DNA from: JANNUT01 sp046331425
GTDB taxonomy: Bacteria > Acidobacteriota > Polarisedimenticolia > J045
Reading direction: 5' to 3'
DNA length: 64,000 bases
Assembly: GCA_046331425.1 (NCBI GenBank)
Contig: JAXLQU010000019.1
Location: 1-64,000 of the forward strand
The position numbers and the translations under genes were made by a program. This document shows positions 38,734 through 47,067 of this stretch, in pieces. The notes beneath the pieces were generated by a model. That model did not search any database, was not told where the DNA came from, and worked only from the letters and a program-made list of their open reading frames with translations. Within the stretch, counting starts at the first letter, position 1. Each line of letters opens with the position of its first letter.

Positions 38734-39396
38734 ATGGTGTCGGGACACGGGGTTTTCATTACGCTCGAAGGGATCGAAGGGGCCGGAAAGTCGACCCAAG
38801 CGTTGCGATTGGTGCAAGCCGTCGAAGCGTGCGGGCGCACCGCGGTCGCGACGCGCGAACCGGGGGGCGGCGGGCGCGTCGGCGAATCGTTGCGAGCGCT
38901 GCTCAAAGACCCCGCCGTGTGGGCCGACCTGGAGTTGTCGGAGATCTTTCTGTACGCGGCCGCGCGCGCGCAGCATATCGAGGCGATGATCGCTCCAGCA
39001 CTCACGGCTGGTCATGTGGTGATTTGCGATCGGTATCTGGACTCGACGCGTGCCTACCAGGGTTTCGGTCGCGGGCGACCGATGGACCTGATCGAGAGTT
39101 TGCATCGGCTGGCGCCGCTGACACTGCGTCCCGATCGCACGCTGCTGTTGGACCTGGCGCCGCACGAAGGGCTCGGTCGCGCGCGCACACGTGTCAACGA
39201 CGAGCACGCCGGCTACGACGATGCCGACGAGGCGTTCTTCGAGCGCGTGCGCAATGGCTTTCTGCAGATCGCAGCCGACGAGCCGCAGCGCGTTCGTGTG
39301 GTCAACGCGGCGGGCTCGCCCGATGACGTGCATGCGCGCGTGGTCGAGGCGCTGCGCGATTTGATCCCGGCGCTGACACCGGTGGCGGCGCGATGA
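38734..39396 (+). CDS. tmk: Thymidylate kinase
   Basis: 220 residues. The P-loop is TLEGIEGAGKSTQALRLV (about 8-25). REPGGGGRVGE corresponds to the DR/EPGGT loop. VVICDRYLDSTRAYQGFGRG (about 92-111) is the DRY substrate-binding block, and the LID region (GLGRARTRVNDE) follows. It phosphorylates dTMP to dTDP. The stop overlaps holB by four bases, the familiar tmk-holB pair of many bacteria. Confidence 0.96.
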   Translation: MVSGHGVFITLEGIEGAGKSTQALRLVQAVEACGRTAVATREPGGGGRVGESLRALLKDPAVWADLELSEIFLYAAARAQHIEAMIAPALTAGHVVICDRYLDSTRAYQGFGRGRPMDLIESLHRLAPLTLRPDRTLLLDLAPHEGLGRARTRVNDEHAGYDDADEAFFERVRNGFLQIAADEPQRVRVVNAAGSPDDVHARVVEALRDLIPALTPVAAR

Positions 39397-40472
39397 GTTC
39401 CTTTGTCACGCTTTCGAAGTTGCTGGGCCAGCCCAGCGCAGTCGCTGCTCTTACGGCGCTGGCGACCCAACGCGACGAGCCGGTGCCGCCGCTGTTGTTT
39501 CAGGGACCGGAAGGGGTCGGCAAGCGCACGGCCGCGCTGGCGTTTTGCGCCGCGCTGGTTTGCCAGCAGCCCCGCGGTGTCGATGCCTGCGGAACCTGCG
39601 CGTGTTGCCAGCGGATCGTGCAGGCGCACGAGGTGACGGCGCTGCGTGCCGGGTCGAGCTCGGGCGACTCGGCGCGGCATCTGCCCGACGCTGGGTTCAT
39701 CGGGATCCCGCAGGGGAAGACCCGCGTCTCGATCTTGCAAGCGCGCGACATCGCCTTGTCGTTGACGCAGCAGCCGTACGAGTTGTCGCGGCGGATCTAC
39801 ATCGTCGATCCGGCCGACAGCTTGACCAACGCGGCGGCCAACGCGCTGGTGAAGGTGCTGGAAGAGCCACCGCTACATGCGGTGTTGATTTTGATTGCGT
39901 CGGCACCGTGGGCGTTGCCGGTGACGGTGCGATCGCGGCTGACCGCACTGCGTTTTCGCGCGCTGCCTCAGGAGATCGTGCTGACGCTGTTGGTGGCCGG
40001 CGGGATGAACGAGGCCGATGCGGCGGCGCGCGCGGCGCTCTCGCGCGGCAGTGTGGCGCGCGCGTTGGCGCTCGATCCGATGCAGGAACGCGAGCGGCTG
40101 GCACTGTGGTGTGAGGTGTTGGAACGACTCGCACGCGGCGAGCGCGCGGCGGCGATCGCGGTGGGAATGAGCGAGCGCGTGACCGGCGATCCGGACGCGG
40201 CGCGTGCCGCGCTCGAGCAGTTGCTGGATGTATTGCGAGATGGGGTTGCCGCGCATACGGGGAATGCCCCGTTGGTTTTGACGCGGGAACAAGCAGCGCG
40301 GTTGGCACCACTGACGCCACGATTGTTGGGCCCGGCGGGAGATCGCGCGGCGTTGGTCGAGCGGTTGCGCGCCGAACTGGTGATCTTTAACCGCAATCCA
40401 CGGCTCGCGGTCGAAGGGGCTGTGTTGGCACTCGGTGGTGCATTGCATGCATCCGACTTGCCGGCGATTTAG
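39393..40472 (+). CDS. holB: DNA polymerase III subunit delta'
   Basis: 359 residues, ATGA-coupled to tmk. The AAA+ clamp-loader fold starts with Walker A-like FQGPEGVGKRTAALAFCAAL. A zinc-binding cluster follows in GVDACGTCACCQRI (four Cys). The Walker B region is degenerate, and ISIQARDIALSLTQQPYELS-like and NALVKVLEEPPLHAVLILIA (sensor/SRC-like PSR block) follow. The LEEPP motif is diagnostic. It belongs to the clamp loader that places the sliding clamp on DNA. The Arg-rich C-terminal helical domain is longer and more divergent than in E. coli. Confidence 0.92.
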   Translation: MSSFVTLSKLLGQPSAVAALTALATQRDEPVPPLLFQGPEGVGKRTAALAFCAALVCQQPRGVDACGTCACCQRIVQAHEVTALRAGSSSGDSARHLPDAGFIGIPQGKTRVSILQARDIALSLTQQPYELSRRIYIVDPADSLTNAAANALVKVLEEPPLHAVLILIASAPWALPVTVRSRLTALRFRALPQEIVLTLLVAGGMNEADAAARAALSRGSVARALALDPMQERERLALWCEVLERLARGERAAAIAVGMSERVTGDPDAARAALEQLLDVLRDGVAAHTGNAPLVLTREQAARLAPLTPRLLGPAGDRAALVERLRAELVIFNRNPRLAVEGAVLALGGALHASDLPAI

Positions 40473-40512
40473 AGGCCGGCATCAGACGAACTGAATCAGC
40501 AGGGAGAAGCTC

Positions 40513-40815
40513 ATGAGCAGCAGCGATCCGAAGCGCCCTCAAACGGCGCAGCAGCAGACGGTGTCGATCAAGATCAGCGATGAAGTGCACAAGGGTGTGT
40601 ATGCCAACCAAGTGATCATTGCGCACAGTCGCGATGAGTTCGTGATGGATTTTGTCGCCGACTTCCCGCCTGGCGCGCAAATCGTGGCGCGCGTGATCAC
40701 CTCGCCGGCCCATGCGGCCGCGCTGTTGGAAGCGCTGGGTGAGAATTTGCACCGCTACGAGCGTGCGCACGGGGCGGTACCGAGGCGCGCGTCAAGTCCG
40801 CCCGCATCGGCTTGA
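40513..40815 (+). CDS. DUF3467 domain-containing protein
   Basis: 100 residues, with AGGGAGAA upstream. The core block VSIKISDEVHKGVYANQVII, then HSRDEFVMDFVADFPPGAQI and VARVITSPAHAAALLEALGE, is the DUF3467 signature. Proteins of this family are small and cytoplasmic, with an extended beta-rich segment. They are conserved in many bacteria but have no assigned activity. It lies 40 bp after holB and 10 bp before a methyltransferase gene, so co-transcription from tmk is likely. Confidence 0.9.
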   Translation: MSSSDPKRPQTAQQQTVSIKISDEVHKGVYANQVIIAHSRDEFVMDFVADFPPGAQIVARVITSPAHAAALLEALGENLHRYERAHGAVPRRASSPPASA

Positions 40816-40825
40816 GGACTCGCGC

Positions 40826-41464
40826 ATGGATCGGCCGCTGCTGAATCCGCAGATTCACGATTACTTGACGCAGTGGGTGCCGGCGCGCGATGCGATTGCC
40901 AGCGAGATGGAAGCGATCGCGGCGCAGCGCAACTTTCCGATCATCGGCCCGCTGGTCGGGCAACTGCTGTTCACCTTGGCGCGAACCCATCGTGCCAAGC
41001 GGGTGTTCGAGATGGGCTCGGGGTTTGGATACTCCACCTGGTGGTTTTCGCGCGCGGTTGGGCCCGAGGGGGAGGTCGTGCACACCGACGGTTCGCTGGA
41101 GAACAGCGCGCGAGCGCAATCGCTCTTGGAGCGCGCCGGCTTGTCGCAGCGTGTGCGGTACGCGGTGGGCGACGCGCGCGAATTGCTGGCGCGCGAGTCG
41201 GGCCCCTTCGACGTGATCTTCTGCGACATCGACAAGGAGCAGTACCCCGAGGTTCCCGAGCTTGCGGTGCCGCGCTTGCGCCGCGGTGGCCTATTGATCT
41301 TCGACAACATGCTCTGGTCCGGCCGCATTCTCGACGCGGATCACGAAGCCACCGACTCCACCCGCGGCGTCCAACAGATCACGCGCCTGCTCTTCGCTCA
41401 CCCCGACCTGGCCACCACGATCATCCCCCTCCGCGACGGCGTCTCCGTCTCCGTAAAACTCTAA
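40826..41464 (+). CDS. O-methyltransferase (class I, caffeoyl-CoA/COMT-like family 3)
   Basis: 212 residues. The N-terminal helix IHDYLTQWVPARDAIASEME is followed by FPIIGPLVGQLLFTLARTH and the SAM loop VFEMGSGFGYSTWWFSRAVG (about 62-81). YAVGDARELLARESGPFDV, then FCDIDKEQYPEVPELAVPRL (metal-binding Asp region) and RGGLLIFDNMLWSGRI, complete the DUF1442/Methyltransf_3 pattern. Family members methylate catechol-like or other small hydroxyl groups using a divalent metal. It is the last gene of the run from tmk, followed by a palindromic repeat. Confidence 0.9.
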   Translation: MDRPLLNPQIHDYLTQWVPARDAIASEMEAIAAQRNFPIIGPLVGQLLFTLARTHRAKRVFEMGSGFGYSTWWFSRAVGPEGEVVHTDGSLENSARAQSLLERAGLSQRVRYAVGDARELLARESGPFDVIFCDIDKEQYPEVPELAVPRLRRGGLLIFDNMLWSGRILDADHEATDSTRGVQQITRLLFAHPDLATTIIPLRDGVSVSVKL

Positions 41465-41483
41465 CCCCGCCCAAAACTCCCAA

Positions 41484-41619
41484 CCCAATTCGGGGACGGT
41501 CTACCTAAAGCAGAGTTAGTCGCACCACTCGATGCGATCAAACCGTATCGTCCGAACTGAAGTCTCGCCCAGGTCTGACGCGACTAACTCTGCTTTAGGT
41601 AGACCGTCCCCGAATTGGG
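41484..41619. repeat. Palindromic REP/MITE-like element, copy 2
   Basis: Perfect 40-bp inverted repeats (41484-41523 against 41580-41619) surround a 56-bp centre. The arms begin CCCAATTCGGGGACGGTC and continue TACCTAAAGCAGAGTTAGTC. The left arm matches copy 1 at 33768-33894. It lies between two convergent genes, where it could fold as a bidirectional terminator. Such GGGGACGGTCTACC repeats are often mobilised by REP-associated (Y1) transposases (from memory). No transposase gene is in the window. Confidence 0.88.
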
Positions 41620-41626
41620 CGCGGCG

Positions 41627-41874
41627 TTAGCGGATTTTGGAGAGGAGGGCGGTCATCAGGCGGTCGCGTTCGTCGGCGCGGAGTTTGCCGGACTCGAGTG
41701 CGTGCCAGACGTGGCGAATCTCTTCGAGGAATGGCGGTAGGCGACCGGCATCGGGCCGCTGTGATGATCGAAGTAGTGCATCGCTTCGCTGTACAACTCG
41801 TCCAGCTCCGCATCACCGCTGGCGAAGCGTTCGGCGATCCGCATCAGCTCGGTCCAATCGGCGTCAGCGTTCAT
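41627..41874 (-). pseudogene. Small protein (~82 aa when repaired), one-base deletion in a C-run
   Basis: The frame starting at 41874 gives MNADADWTELMRIAERFASG, DAELDELYSEAMHYFDHHSG, then loses sense. A second frame, from GGCCC onwards, reads DAGRLPPFLEEIRHVWHAL, ESGKLRADERDRLMTALLSK, IR, stop at 41627. Adding one C at the run complementary to 41753-41755 joins both halves cleanly, so the gene seems to have lost one base of a short homopolymer. It is followed by the gene of the TPR/protease protein and ends beside palindrome copy 2. No family recognised. Confidence 0.6.
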
Positions 41875-41889
41875 CGTCGGGCCCGATCG

Positions 41890-43530
41890 TCAGCGTTCAT
41901 CGTCAGATCCGATCGTCAGCGTCCCCTGCCCCAGATCCAATGTGAAGGTCGCATCGCCGATCACATCGAGTCCGAGAAACCCCGCCACAGCGACACCGCC
42001 AATGCGGGTCCGCTCGCTCAAGTCGATCACCGGTTGGTCCGGCAGCGGATGCGCCCACGTCCCCAATGCCACGCGCGCGGATGACAGACGGCCCGACAAC
42101 GGCACCGCACCGCCGTAGCCGCGCGCCTCGCCCGCTCCGCCCACCCGCACGTCGCCAAACTGCTCGGCAGTCGCGTAGTCGATCATGGTGCTGCTCGCGC
42201 CGGTATCGAACACCATCCAACCCTCGAACCAACCCCGCGGGCTCGACAGCGTCACCGGCACCAAGAGTTGTCCTTCGACTCGCAAGATCGGCAACGACGA
42301 TCGGTCGTTCGGCCATGGCTCGGCCGCACGCGGGTCGGGGTCGTCACTCACCGCGACCGCGGCGCTGAGTTGCGCACGATTCTCGCCGCGCGCCACCGCG
42401 ATCTGCAGCCCCCCCAACAGATCCACACCTGCGATCGCTCGATAAATACCGATCGGATGCAGCGAGCTCGCCGCCATCGTGCCGAGTCCGTCGCGAAACA
42501 CGATCGGTCCGAAATCGACTCTCGGCACCAACCCGCGGCGCACCGCATGCTCGCGATCGCCCCCGCCGCCGATCAGCGTTGCGTCGACCAACTCGCGAAA
42601 CCCGATCTTCTTTTCGATCGTCGGCGAAAGATGCAAACCCGACGCACCGCTGTCGAGCAACACCGGCACATTCTGCTCGTTACCGAGTCCACAGGTGGCG
42701 ATCAACCCCTGGCGGCGGCCGGCGCGCTCGCTGTACACCGTGTACGGAATCGCACCCGGCAGTTCCTCGCGCTCGACGATCCACACCGGCGTGTCGGCCA
42801 ACACGCGCAGAAAATCGAGCGCCTCGCGCGCACCGCGAATCCGCTGGTACGGCTCGCCCCGCATCGCCGCGATCGCCAAGTAGCGCGCCAGCGCATCGCG
42901 CCGCTCAGCGCGGTCGACCGATGTGTCGGCGACACCGATCAACGCGGTCGGATCGCTCGGATCGAGCGCCAGCGCTTTCAAGTACGCAGCGCGCGCCTGA
43001 GGCTCGCGCCAGCGAGCCTGCAACACGAACGCCAGCGTGTGCCATGCCACCAACGACGTGTCATCGAGCTTGAGTGCAGCCAGCGCCAGCGCGTGCGCTT
43101 CGCGTGGACGCCCGCAACGCCACAACTGCGACGACGCCAACGCGGCCAGGTCGGCATCGGCCGTCCGTTCGACTACTTCGGTCAAGCGCGCGGCTGCGGC
43201 GCAAGCACCCAACCCTTCGCGATCGAGCCAATCCGCCAACGCATCGCCGCGCAACGCGCAGAGTGGATCGTCGCTCATGGCGGCGGCCGCTGCGCGCCGA
43301 CGCAATTCGTTTCGCGAAACTCCCAGGTGCGAGGCATTGGCCGCGGGGCAAAGCGCACGCCGCGCCGCACCGTCGATGGTCGAACTCGCGGGCGCTGGCG
43401 CCTGCAGCTCGGGGCCTGCCTCTCGAGGAGTTTCCGCTACGGCCAGTCCAGCGCCGCACGAAACCGCAACAACGGCGATCGCCTTGTTCACACCACTCGC
43501 CACCCGCCGCCGCACACTACGCATGCGCAA
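41890..43530 (-). CDS. TPR protein with two retropepsin-like aspartyl protease motifs
   Basis: 546 residues. The signal peptide runs to about residue 32 (AVVAVSCGAGLAVAE). Residues ~95-220 are helical repeats of TPR type (REAHALALAALKLDDTSLVA; REPQARAAYLKALALDPSDP). Then come two copies of the retropepsin active-site loop: VLLDSGASGLHLSP (about 290) and MVFDTGASSTMIDYA (about 440), each (D)-(S/T)-G-A-S. One chain therefore holds two loops, as in eukaryotic pepsins, rather than one per subunit as in bacterial dimers. Late blocks GGVAVAGFLGLDVIGDATFT and the LDLGQG end follow the retropepsin-like pattern. It probably acts in the periplasm. The start overlaps the RNA methyltransferase stop by 14 bases. 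Confidence 0.85.
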   Translation of the reverse strand: MRMRSVRRRVASGVNKAIAVVAVSCGAGLAVAETPREAGPELQAPAPASSTIDGAARRALCPAANASHLGVSRNELRRRAAAAAMSDDPLCALRGDALADWLDREGLGACAAAARLTEVVERTADADLAALASSQLWRCGRPREAHALALAALKLDDTSLVAWHTLAFVLQARWREPQARAAYLKALALDPSDPTALIGVADTSVDRAERRDALARYLAIAAMRGEPYQRIRGAREALDFLRVLADTPVWIVEREELPGAIPYTVYSERAGRRQGLIATCGLGNEQNVPVLLDSGASGLHLSPTIEKKIGFRELVDATLIGGGGDREHAVRRGLVPRVDFGPIVFRDGLGTMAASSLHPIGIYRAIAGVDLLGGLQIAVARGENRAQLSAAVAVSDDPDPRAAEPWPNDRSSLPILRVEGQLLVPVTLSSPRGWFEGWMVFDTGASSTMIDYATAEQFGDVRVGGAGEARGYGGAVPLSGRLSSARVALGTWAHPLPDQPVIDLSERTRIGGVAVAGFLGLDVIGDATFTLDLGQGTLTIGSDDER

Positions 43531-44872
43531 CCATCAGCGCCAGCGTCTCCAACTCCGCCGTCTGCGGGAACATATCGACCGCCGCCAACTTGGTCAGCGC
43601 AAATCCATGCAACGCCAATCCGGCGATATCGCGCGCCAGCGCGGCCGGATGACACGACATCATCACCAAGGCGCGCGGCCGCAAGTCGGCCAGCACCGGC
43701 GCGAGATCGGCCCCCAATCCAGCGCGCGGCGGATTGATGATCGCCGCATCGAAACGCTCGCCCGACTGCGCCATATCGCGCAATGCGGCGCGCGCGTCGC
43801 GCGCCACGAATCGGCTGCGGTGGCGCCCCGTGCGCTCGGCCGTGCGCTGCGCGCGCGCGATCGCCCCCGCGTGATTGTCGATTCCGATCGTCTCGACCTC
43901 CGCGCCGGTCGACAAAAAGCCCGCGAGCCCCGGTCCACAAAACAGATCCAAAAGACGCGCAAGCTGCGGCACTTCGGCCGTCAACCACTCACCGGCGCGC
44001 GCGTACATCATTGCGGCAACCGGCGGATTGACCTGCAAGAAGTTGGTTGCGCTGAGCTCGACGTCGATGCCGCCGATCGTTTCGACCACGCTGTCACGTC
44101 CGGCCAAGAGCGTTTCACGCGCGATCTTCTCGTCACGCACCTCGACCCGCACCACGCCGACGAGATCGGGCGCGCCCTCCATGGCACGAGTGGCGGCCAC
44201 GGCGGCTTCGGGCCACGCACCGGTCTCGCTGACGATCACCGCCAGCCATTCGTTGCGTGTCAACGATCCGCGCAGTTCCAGCGCCACAGGCCACTGCGCC
44301 GACCCACGTCGCGTGTGACGATCGAGTGCCTCCACGACACGCTGCGCCAACTGCGAGGCGCGCTCGGGACCGATTCGGCAATCGCCCACCGCGATCATCG
44401 CGTTGTCGCGACCGCGCTGATGAAATCCGATCAACGGCCCATGCTCGCGCGGCGCCACCGCGAATCGCACGCGGCCGCGATAACGCAGTGCCAACGGTGA
44501 CGCGATCGTTTCTGGGTTCGGTGTGTCGAGTCGGCCGATACGCCGGATCGTCTCGGCCAGATGATGAGCCTTGAGCCGCAGTGCGATCACCTCATCCAGC
44601 GGCATCAACGGGCAGCCGCCGCAGGTTCCTTGATGAGGGCACGGCGACGTCCGGCGGCCGGGTGCCGAGCTCTCGATCGAGAGCAGCCTGCCTTGAACCA
44701 ACTTCTTCTGCAGCTTGTTCAACTGCACGCGAACCGTGTCACCCGGCAGCGCCCCCGGCACGAACACCACCATCCCTTCGACCCGTCCTACACCAGCCCC
44801 TTCGGATGTAATGTCGTCGATCTTCAAGACCAGTTGGGCGCCGGGGCGCAGCACGGACGAAGGCTCATTCAT
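43517..44872 (-). CDS. rlmD: 23S rRNA (uracil-5-)-methyltransferase, RumA/RlmD family
   Basis: 451 residues from the ATG at 44872. An ATG at 44884 is also possible. An N-terminal TRAM domain (VLKIDDITSEGAGVGRVEGM) is followed by the iron-sulfur cysteines CPHQGTCGGCPL. The SAM site is LLDLFCGPGLAGFLSTGAEV (about 320). The catalytic Cys is in MMSCHPAALARDIAGL. Members methylate C5 of uridines in 23S rRNA (U1939 for RlmD; other relatives take different sites), so the exact target is inferred. It is divergent from nnr (75 bp between starts), and its last codons overlap the protease gene start. The late ~20 residues (MFPQTAELETLALMVAHA) hold the usual TrmA-family end. Confidence 0.88.
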   Translation of the reverse strand: MNEPSSVLRPGAQLVLKIDDITSEGAGVGRVEGMVVFVPGALPGDTVRVQLNKLQKKLVQGRLLSIESSAPGRRTSPCPHQGTCGGCPLMPLDEVIALRLKAHHLAETIRRIGRLDTPNPETIASPLALRYRGRVRFAVAPREHGPLIGFHQRGRDNAMIAVGDCRIGPERASQLAQRVVEALDRHTRRGSAQWPVALELRGSLTRNEWLAVIVSETGAWPEAAVAATRAMEGAPDLVGVVRVEVRDEKIARETLLAGRDSVVETIGGIDVELSATNFLQVNPPVAAMMYARAGEWLTAEVPQLARLLDLFCGPGLAGFLSTGAEVETIGIDNHAGAIARAQRTAERTGRHRSRFVARDARAALRDMAQSGERFDAAIINPPRAGLGADLAPVLADLRPRALVMMSCHPAALARDIAGLALHGFALTKLAAVDMFPQTAELETLALMVAHA

Positions 44873-44947
44873 GCTGCGCAGCATAGCGTGGCATGCTTAG
44901 GGCCACACGCGGCGGTCGATCGCCGCAGTCCAGCCCAAGGAGCTCTC

Positions 44948-46522
44948 ATGGATATCCTGGATCCCTCACGGATGCGTGAGGCGGACCGGATCACGATCGA
45001 GGAACTCAAGGTTCCCGGCCTGTTACTGATGGAAAACGCGGGCCGGGCGGTGGCCGAAGCGGTGGTGCGCACGGTCGACGACGCGGGAGATCGAATCGTC
45101 TTGGTATTCGCCGGCCCCGGCCACAATGGTGGCGATGGTTTCGTGGCGGCGCGGCATCTCGCGCGCTTGGGTGTGGCGTGCGAGGTGCTGCTGATCGGCG
45201 CGCGCCACACCGCGTTGAAAGGCGATCCGCGCACGATGGCCGATGCGTGGGTGGGACTTGGCGGGTCACTGATCGAGATTCCCGACCTCGCCACGTGGGA
45301 ACGAACCGACACCGAGCTCGGCCCCGATGCATTGGTCATCGATGCGATCTACGGCACCGGCTTGGCGCGGCCGCTCGATGGACTGGCGGCCGCCGCGGTC
45401 GATGCGATCAACGAATCGGGTGCGTGGGTTTTGGCGGTCGACGTTCCCAGCGGTGTCGATGCCGGTCACTCACAGCCGATCGGCCCGTGCGTGCATGCCG
45501 ATGTCACCGTGACGTTCGCGCGCCCCAAGCCGGCGCATCTGTTGCCACCGGTCGAAGTGCTGAGCGGTGAACTGATCGTGGTCGACATTGGAATCCCGCC
45601 GCGCGCGGTGGCTGCCACCAAACCCGATCTGCATTGGGCCGACGAGTCGTTGATTGCGGGCTTGGTGCCGGGACGCACGCCACTCGATCACAAAGGGGAC
45701 TTTGGCCATCTGTTGGTGGTAGCAGGCTCGGTGGGCAAAGCGGGTGCTGCAGCGATCACCGGTTGGAGCGCCTTGCAAAGTGGTGCCGGCTTGGTCACCG
45801 TCGCGACACCCGGACCGGCTCGCGCCGAGGTGGCCTTGTTCGCCCCCGAGTTGATGACCGAGCCGCTGCCCTTCAGCGACGATGGCGAACTCGAACGCGG
45901 CGCATCGTTGGTCGCGATGGAACTCCTCGACACGCGCGATGTGCTGGCGCTCGGTCCGGGACTCGGACAGGGAGAAACGATTGGACTCGAGATTCGCGCG
46001 TTGGTGGCCGAAAGCGATCGACCGATCGTGCTCGACGCCGACGGCTTGAACGCGTTTGCGGGCGACCTCGCTGCGTTGGCGACGCGGCGTTCGAGTTTGG
46101 TGGTGACTCCACACCCGGGCGAAGCGGCGCGCTTGTTGTCGTGCTCTCCGTCCGAGGTGCAAGCCGATCGTTTGCTGGCGGCGCGGCGGATCGCACGCGA
46201 CGCCGATGCGGTGTGCGTGCTGAAAGGGTTTCGCACGATCGTGGCGGCACCCGACGGGCAGGCGCTCGTCAACTCCACCGGCAACCCCGGGATGGCGACC
46301 GCCGGAATGGGCGATGCGCTCACCGGTCTGATCGCAGGATTCATGGCGCAAGGACTCGAGCCGTTTGCGGCGGCGAGTTTGGCTGTCTACTTGCACGGAT
46401 TGGCCGGCGATATCGCCGTGGAGGAGGAAGAGACGCACGCCACACTCAGCACGACCGCCTTGCTGCGACATCTTCCCGCGGCACTGCGGCGCTTGACCAA
46501 TGAGGATCTCGACGAACCATGA
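44948..46522 (+). CDS. nnr: Bifunctional NAD(P)H-hydrate repair enzyme (epimerase/dehydratase)
   Basis: 524 residues from the ATG at 44948, preceded by AAGGAG; the extension upstream to 44561 lies in the rRNA methyltransferase region. The N-terminal YjeF epimerase domain has VFAGPGHNGGDGFVAARHL (about 57-75). DAIYGTGLARPLDGL follows at ~136. The C-terminal ADP-dependent dehydratase domain (ribokinase fold) has LLVVAGSVGKAGAAAITGWS, VLALGPGLGQGE and NPGMATAGMGDALTGLIAGF. Together they repair NADHX and NADPHX, damaged forms of NAD(P)H. The stop overlaps tsaE by four bases, a widespread pairing. Confidence 0.96.
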   Translation: MDILDPSRMREADRITIEELKVPGLLLMENAGRAVAEAVVRTVDDAGDRIVLVFAGPGHNGGDGFVAARHLARLGVACEVLLIGARHTALKGDPRTMADAWVGLGGSLIEIPDLATWERTDTELGPDALVIDAIYGTGLARPLDGLAAAAVDAINESGAWVLAVDVPSGVDAGHSQPIGPCVHADVTVTFARPKPAHLLPPVEVLSGELIVVDIGIPPRAVAATKPDLHWADESLIAGLVPGRTPLDHKGDFGHLLVVAGSVGKAGAAAITGWSALQSGAGLVTVATPGPARAEVALFAPELMTEPLPFSDDGELERGASLVAMELLDTRDVLALGPGLGQGETIGLEIRALVAESDRPIVLDADGLNAFAGDLAALATRRSSLVVTPHPGEAARLLSCSPSEVQADRLLAARRIARDADAVCVLKGFRTIVAAPDGQALVNSTGNPGMATAGMGDALTGLIAGFMAQGLEPFAAASLAVYLHGLAGDIAVEEEETHATLSTTALLRHLPAALRRLTNEDLDEP

Positions 46523-47001
46523 CGTCCGCTCCAACCACATTCACCGTACGCAGCGAGGACGCCATGCGTCGGCGCGCCGCGGCATTTGCGCAACAGCTCG
46601 CGCCTGGTTCTCTGGTCGCTTTGGAGGGTGATCTCGGTGCCGGAAAAACTGTTTTCGTGCGCGGCTTGGCTGCCGGTTTGGCGCACGATACCGACAATGT
46701 CTCGTCCCCTTCGTTCGTGTTGGCGATCGAACATCGCGGCGGCGTTCGATCGTTGTTGCACGTCGATCTGTATCGCCTGGCCGACGGAGCCGGCCTCGAC
46801 GATCTCGGCATCGAGGAGGCGTTGGCTCGCGATTGGATCGTGGCGGTGGAGTGGGCGCAACGCCTGCCCGGCTTGCTGCGGCGCCGCGCCTGGCGCGTTT
46901 CGATCGTTCATGCGACAGGCCAGCCCGAAACCGAGCGTGTCGTGACGATCTTCTCTCCCGAACATCCTCTGCATGTCTCATCCAATGAACAGTCAGCTTG
47001 A
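46519..47001 (+). CDS. tsaE: tRNA threonylcarbamoyladenosine biosynthesis protein TsaE
   Basis: 160 residues. Walker A is LEGDLGAGKTVFVRGLAAGL (about 36-55). SSPSFVLAIE and LLHVDLYRLADGAGLDDLGI (the HxDLYRL/HMDLYR block) and AVEWAQRLPGLL follow. TsaE is the ATPase that drives TsaB-TsaD in adding t6A to ANN-decoding tRNAs. It is ATGA-coupled to nnr. The following RDD gene starts 66 bp downstream, and both may be in one transcript. Confidence 0.94.
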   Translation: MTSAPTTFTVRSEDAMRRRAAAFAQQLAPGSLVALEGDLGAGKTVFVRGLAAGLAHDTDNVSSPSFVLAIEHRGGVRSLLHVDLYRLADGAGLDDLGIEEALARDWIVAVEWAQRLPGLLRRRAWRVSIVHATGQPETERVVTIFSPEHPLHVSSNEQSA

Positions 47002-47067
47002 CCGCGGCAGGCCGACGGTGCTTTCCTTCACCGACACCGATCGGTTGCGGCGGGGTGAAGCGTCGAC

